This document shows positions 53,337-64,000 of a stretch of 64,000 nucleotides of DNA, piece by piece (within the stretch, counting starts at the first letter, position 1; every line of letters begins with the position of its first letter). The DNA is from Muraenolepis orangiensis (lineage: Eukaryota; Chordata; Actinopteri; Gadiformes; Muraenolepididae). Under the pieces are notes generated by a model, which saw nothing but the letters and a program-made list of their open reading frames with translations, was not told the DNA's origin and searched no databases. Where the stretch lies: assembly GCA_027704905.1 (NCBI GenBank), contig CM051020.1:22048444-22112443 (forward strand). The letters are read 5' to 3'. The position numbers were made by a program, and so were the translations under genes.

Positions 53337-53864
53337 TCAGCTCCTTGGTCCGGCGATCAGGCCCATCAGTGTCGTGTCGTCAGCAAACTTGACGATGACG
53401 TTGGAGCTGTGCATAGCCATACAGTCGTGGGTGTAGAGGGAGTAGAGGAGAGGGCTCAGCACGCATCCCTGGGGGGCTCCCGTGTTGAGGGTCAGTGGCT
53501 CTGATGTGGTGCTGCCCATCCTCACCACCTGGCGGCGGTCCGACAGGAGGTCCAGTATCCAGCTGCACGTGGATGGGGGCACGCCTAGACCTCTAAGCTT
53601 GGTGTTGAGCTTGGCAGGAACTATTGTGTTGAACGCTGAGCTGTAGTCCACAAACAGCATTTGCACATAACAGTTATTTTCCTCCAGGTGGGAAAGGGCA
53701 GTGTGGAGGGCCATGGCAATTGCGTTGTCCGTGGATGTATTTTGACGATATGCAAATTGCCATGGGTCCAGCGTGGCAGGTAACACGGAGCAAATAAAGT
53801 CCTTGACTAACCTCTCGAAGCATTTGCTTACAATCGAGGTGAGGGCTACAGGTCTATAGATCAA
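53337..53864 (-). pseudogene. LINE reverse transcriptase domain, partial
   Basis: Motifs visible: YRPVALTS, FAYRQNTSTDNAI, LFVDYSSAFNTI (first catalytic Asp), GAPQGCVLSPLL and VKFADDTTL (second catalytic Asp pair). The frame shifts soon after FADDTT. The N-terminal part of the domain is missing because of the internal deletion. A later frame (53225-52908) continues the C-terminal end. Confidence 0.9.
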
Positions 53865-54699
53865 AACAATCCTGCAGCATAGAGTCCGATTGGTCCGACC
53901 AGCATTGGACCTCCCTCACAGTGATCGGTTGCTGCTTCAGTCTCTGCCTATAGGCGGGGAGCAGCTGGATAGAGCGGTGGTCTGATTTGCCGAACGGTGG
54001 GCGGAGGAGGGCCTTGTAGCCAACTCGGAACGGGGTGTAGCAGTGGTCGAGGATCCGCTCGCCCCCTGTGTTGCTCGTTATGTGTTGGTAGAACTTCGGG
54101 AGAACCTTCTTCAAGTTTGCCTTGTTGAAGTCCCCCACCACGATGAGCGCAGCCTCGGGGTGTGCCGACTCCTGTTCGCTGATAGCCCCATACAGTTCCT
54201 TCAGCGCTGTGTCCGTGTTGGCTTGAGGGGGAATGTAAACAGCGGTCACGGTTACCGCTGTAATCTCCCGAGGTAGCCAGTGTGGACGGCACATAAGCAT
54301 CAGGTACTCCAGGTCCGGGGAACAGAAAGACTTGAGGGGATGTACATAACTTTGGTTGCACCAAGATCTATTTATCATGACCCCCCCTCCGCGATCTTTA
54401 CCGGAGAGAGCCTTTGTTCTGTCCGTCCGGTGGACGGAAAATCCTGTCGGCTCGATAGCTGCGTCGGTAACCCCCTCCGACATCCATGTCTCCGTAAGGC
54501 AGATGATACAGTTGTCCTTAGTTTCCCGGTGGAATTGAATACGAGCCTGTAGCTCGCTTAACTTATTGTCCAGAGACTGTACATTAGCCAGTAGAATGGT
54601 GGGTAGTGGGGGGCGATCGGATCGACATCTCAGTCTGACTAGCACACCGGCTCGCTTCCCTCGCTTCCTCCGGCGACGCTTGCGCGTAATCGTGCCCAA
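53854..54699 (-). pseudogene. LINE endonuclease domain
   Basis: The frame holds the APE-endonuclease landmarks: LLANVQSLDNKL at the start, CLTETW, KDRGGGVMI, VVGDFN and the terminal SDHRSI. These are the metal-binding and catalytic signatures of non-LTR retrotransposon endonucleases. The frame closes right after the internal deletion joint. Confidence 0.88.
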
Positions 54700-54955
54700 G
54701 ATGTTCGGAGATAATCCAGCTGTGACTTCGGGTGGGACGTCCGAGTCGAAAGAATGAAAAAACTCTGGTAGGCGGCGAGCGACTGTCGATCTGATCTCCC
54801 GAAGTGTGCAAAAGTTATAAGTGAACGTGCTGCTAACTTCCTGAACTAAAATTGTTGCGATAAAAATAATAAATAAAAAATAAAAAAACTGCGCCGTCGT
54901 GCGGGAGCTCGCGACACGGCAGCCATCTCGTACGGCGCCATACTCCTACCGTGAT

Positions 54956-57335
54956 AGGGTTGAGTTAATCCAACTGACTGTCTTTAACCATCTCTGTAAC
55001 TATTGTGACTGTTCATGACACTATGCATTTAATAAATCTGAATTACAACGGCAACTGCAATTGGATAACTTGAAGGCTGGCAAGACGAGCCGAGTGCAAC
55101 ATTATATTTTGAGAAGCAATTATTCTATGTTTACATTTACAATGTATTTATTGTTTGCACATTATTCACCCGCTGATGTTGACGTTTTATAACTTGGTCA
55201 ATGCTAGCTAGATCCATGGCTGGCAGTGTGTATAGTCACACAGATACAAGCCAACGGTTACTAAAGTAAGATGCTGACTAGTTCAGAAGAAAATCAGCCA
55301 ACTCGGTATAGGTCTTGACATTATTCTGGGCTCTAGTGGGTCTTCATCCTTCCAATGTTACTCCAAGATTCCCCCATGTTTGACCACCAGCTTTTTTGGA
55401 AAGACAACTAAGTGTTTTTGTTTTTTAACTGGGCCGTTCTTCACCTCAAACCCCATTGGTCGTTCTTCACCTCAAACCCCATTGGTCATTCTTCACCTCA
55501 AACCCCATTGGTCGTTCTTCACCTCAAACGCCATTGGTCATTCTTCACCTCAAACCCCATTGGTCGTTCTCCCTCAACCCCATTGGTCGTTCTTCACCTC
55601 AAACCCCATTGGTCATTCTTCACCTCAAACCCTATTGGTCGTTCTTCACCTCAAACCCCATTGGCCGTTCTTGATCTCACATGTCGTTGGCTGACTGTTT
55701 CCTGCGTCATTTCGCCGGTTTGAGTTTTCCCGATTATCTCGTATTGTGCGCTGTTCACAGATTACACTTGACTCATTTGATTGAAAGCTCGATACAATCT
55801 AACTTGTTTAATATTTACATATTTACCTCATATCGGCACGGCGAGAACGCTGAGCGCAAATAGCCAACAACACATTTGAACAAGTGACGTATCATATCCA
55901 TAGGCTACAAACAAAAACTACAAAAATTGTATTTTCTTTACGGACTCTTTATTTTATATTTTTTACACTTATACTAAAGTTCTTTGGATACATTGAGACA
56001 AATATTGGTCCAATTTCATAACTAATCAGGCCGAAATATTAGTAGTATAGTATTAATAGTTGATATGATTATTAATACTATTACACTTAATACTATTCCT
56101 ACTACTTCCAATTTCAGTTGCAATGTTCACAATACTAACATTTTGTACGTTCAATAGGTTAAAACAAAGCTGCCATTTTAGAATACACAAACAAGTGTTA
56201 TTTAATGGAGTTGGCAGTTTCTGATTAGATTGTGTAACATATTTAGACCACCTCAATATATAATATTAATATATATTGCACAAAGGTAAACACATCTGCA
56301 ATCATCCACTAAATACATTTGATGTTTGAATAGGCTATACTGTGTTAGTCCAGGAATACAAAAATAGCCAACGGTGAGTTACTTGTGGACTGATTCAACC
56401 AGGGTTTTCTGTTTGTGCACATTGGGTTAAAAACTGTATGTATGTATGTATGTATGTATGTATATATATATACATACACAACTTTTAAAAGACACAAACA
56501 AAAACAGAAAGCCTCCGTTGTTGAGGGGGGTGACTCCTTCATATCAACAATTTCATTTCCTTCATATATTTATACATCATCATCATCATATATCTTTCAA
56601 AATATCCCTTTCTTCTTACTTTCTTTAAACGACTTCATGCGAAACACGATTGCATAGCATTTAACATTAGCGGTAAAACAAAGCATTCACTGAGGGTTGG
56701 AGCAGCTATAGCCAAAGGTACTGACCCTTAAACCTTACATGGTTGTTTTGGTATTCAAGTTGAGTCTGATAAGAACCTCACACTCCCATAACAGTGAAAA
56801 TACAGGGCTCTGCACTTGCGCACACAGTGGTAATATTATATAATTGATATAATCAAGGAGAACTGTAGAACGGCCAGAGATAATGCGGTGTTCATGCCAC
56901 ACTGGAAGTTACAGTAAGTGTCAGTAGCGTAGTAGAGTATAAATAACTACTAGGGCCAGGATATCCATGTCAATGCTGGTTATCATATTATCTAGCTGTA
57001 GTTTCATCACCAGGCAGGAGCCAAAACACTGAACTTAAACTTCAACAAATACTGACGACGAGGATCCTTCATGGTATCATTTGATTTCAGGAAGATTGTT
57101 GTAATTGCTGATATGGATAATGCTACAGGACCAGAAGCAGCCCACAAGTGTAAAACAGGGTGTACTGGTAAAAAAGTGCTAACTAACATAATTTCTCTGA
57201 GTTTTGGGCCCAAAGAGAAAGTGTTCCAGAGTGTGACAGTTGGACCTAGTGTTAATAGTTTTAGTTGAGTCTGTCTCCCTCCCTGTCTGTCCCACTGCTT
57301 ATCTGTCTGTCCCTCCTTCCCCTCCTTGTGTGTCT
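54956..57335. other. No gene recognised besides the CCAAT array
   Basis: AT-rich intergenic sequence with a short (gtat)n at 56438-56470. It includes any 3' UTR of anxa13 just below 57336; no polyadenylation signal near the stop was identified. Confidence 0.5.
55435..55675. repeat. 26-bp tandem repeat with nine CCAAT boxes
   Basis: The unit reads cgttcttcacctcaaacccc attggt. On the minus strand every unit gives CCAATGGGG, so nine CCAAT motifs are spaced 26 bp apart, except one 22-bp gap. Confidence 0.93.
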
Positions 57336-63994
<6,659 letters not shown>

Positions 63995-64000
63995 CTGAAA

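Larger units (their letters stand above)
52700..54955 (-). mobile_element. L2-type LINE with internal deletion
   Basis: It reads from a 5' region near 54955 through an APE-type endonuclease (54699-53875), reverse transcriptase (53864-53340, with FADDTT), the C-terminal end and a 3' UTR, to a tail of cttgacttga repeats near 52705. Between endonuclease and polymerase domains the sequence jumps from MLQDCFDL to IYRPVALTS, so a segment of a full element is missing. Further frame breaks follow FADDTT. Confidence 0.88.

Overview
The window is vertebrate nuclear DNA, almost certainly from a teleost fish. It has intron-split genes with vertebrate splice sites, tRNA-derived SINEs, L2/CR1-type LINE fragments and an extraordinary load of tandem repeats: about 25 dinucleotide arrays, many over 100 bp, plus at least ten minisatellites. 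This repeat density recalls codfishes (Gadiformes), but that is inference; no species marker is visible. There are no bacterial operons, CRISPR arrays or prokaryotic genes.

Three protein-coding genes are supported, all on the minus strand. (1) Positions 1-23166: the first six coding exons of myo3a (class III myosin). They encode the start codon and most of the N-terminal Ste20-like kinase domain, ending just after the DVWSLG segment at the left edge. The rest of the kinase and the myosin motor lie beyond position 1. (2) Positions 46397-48953: a complete four-exon, 339-residue gene of the CCDC106 family. (3) Positions 57336-63994: the last nine coding exons of annexin A13 (anxa13), from inside repeat I to the stop codon. 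The N-terminal exon(s) lie beyond position 64000. Exon phases agree at every junction of all three genes.

Between the genes, 23.2-46.4 kb is about 23 kb with no recognised host gene. It holds a 61-bp minisatellite of about 55 copies, SINEs, the remains of a BED-zinc-finger hAT-like transposon (about 33.85-35.42 kb), a 430-bp GAG-rich tract and several striking inverted repeats. 49-57.3 kb holds an internally deleted L2-type LINE (52.7-54.95 kb), other LINE fragments and a nine-copy CCAAT-containing array.

The most notable theme is repeat arrays lying against splice sites. The myo3a exon-6 acceptor and the first bases of its exon have been copied into a 37-bp minisatellite, giving 25 acceptor-like sites in tandem. 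The nearest extra copy would add exactly nine codons in frame. Other myo3a, ccdc106-like and anxa13 exons have (TG)n, (CT)n or C-rich arrays within about 0-20 nt of a splice junction, and near acceptors the pyrimidine-rich strand is the sense strand. A second theme is nesting: two LINE tails sit inside minisatellites and one minisatellite has grown inside a LINE tail. No wholly new gene system was found; the novelty is in the repeat and splice-site architecture.
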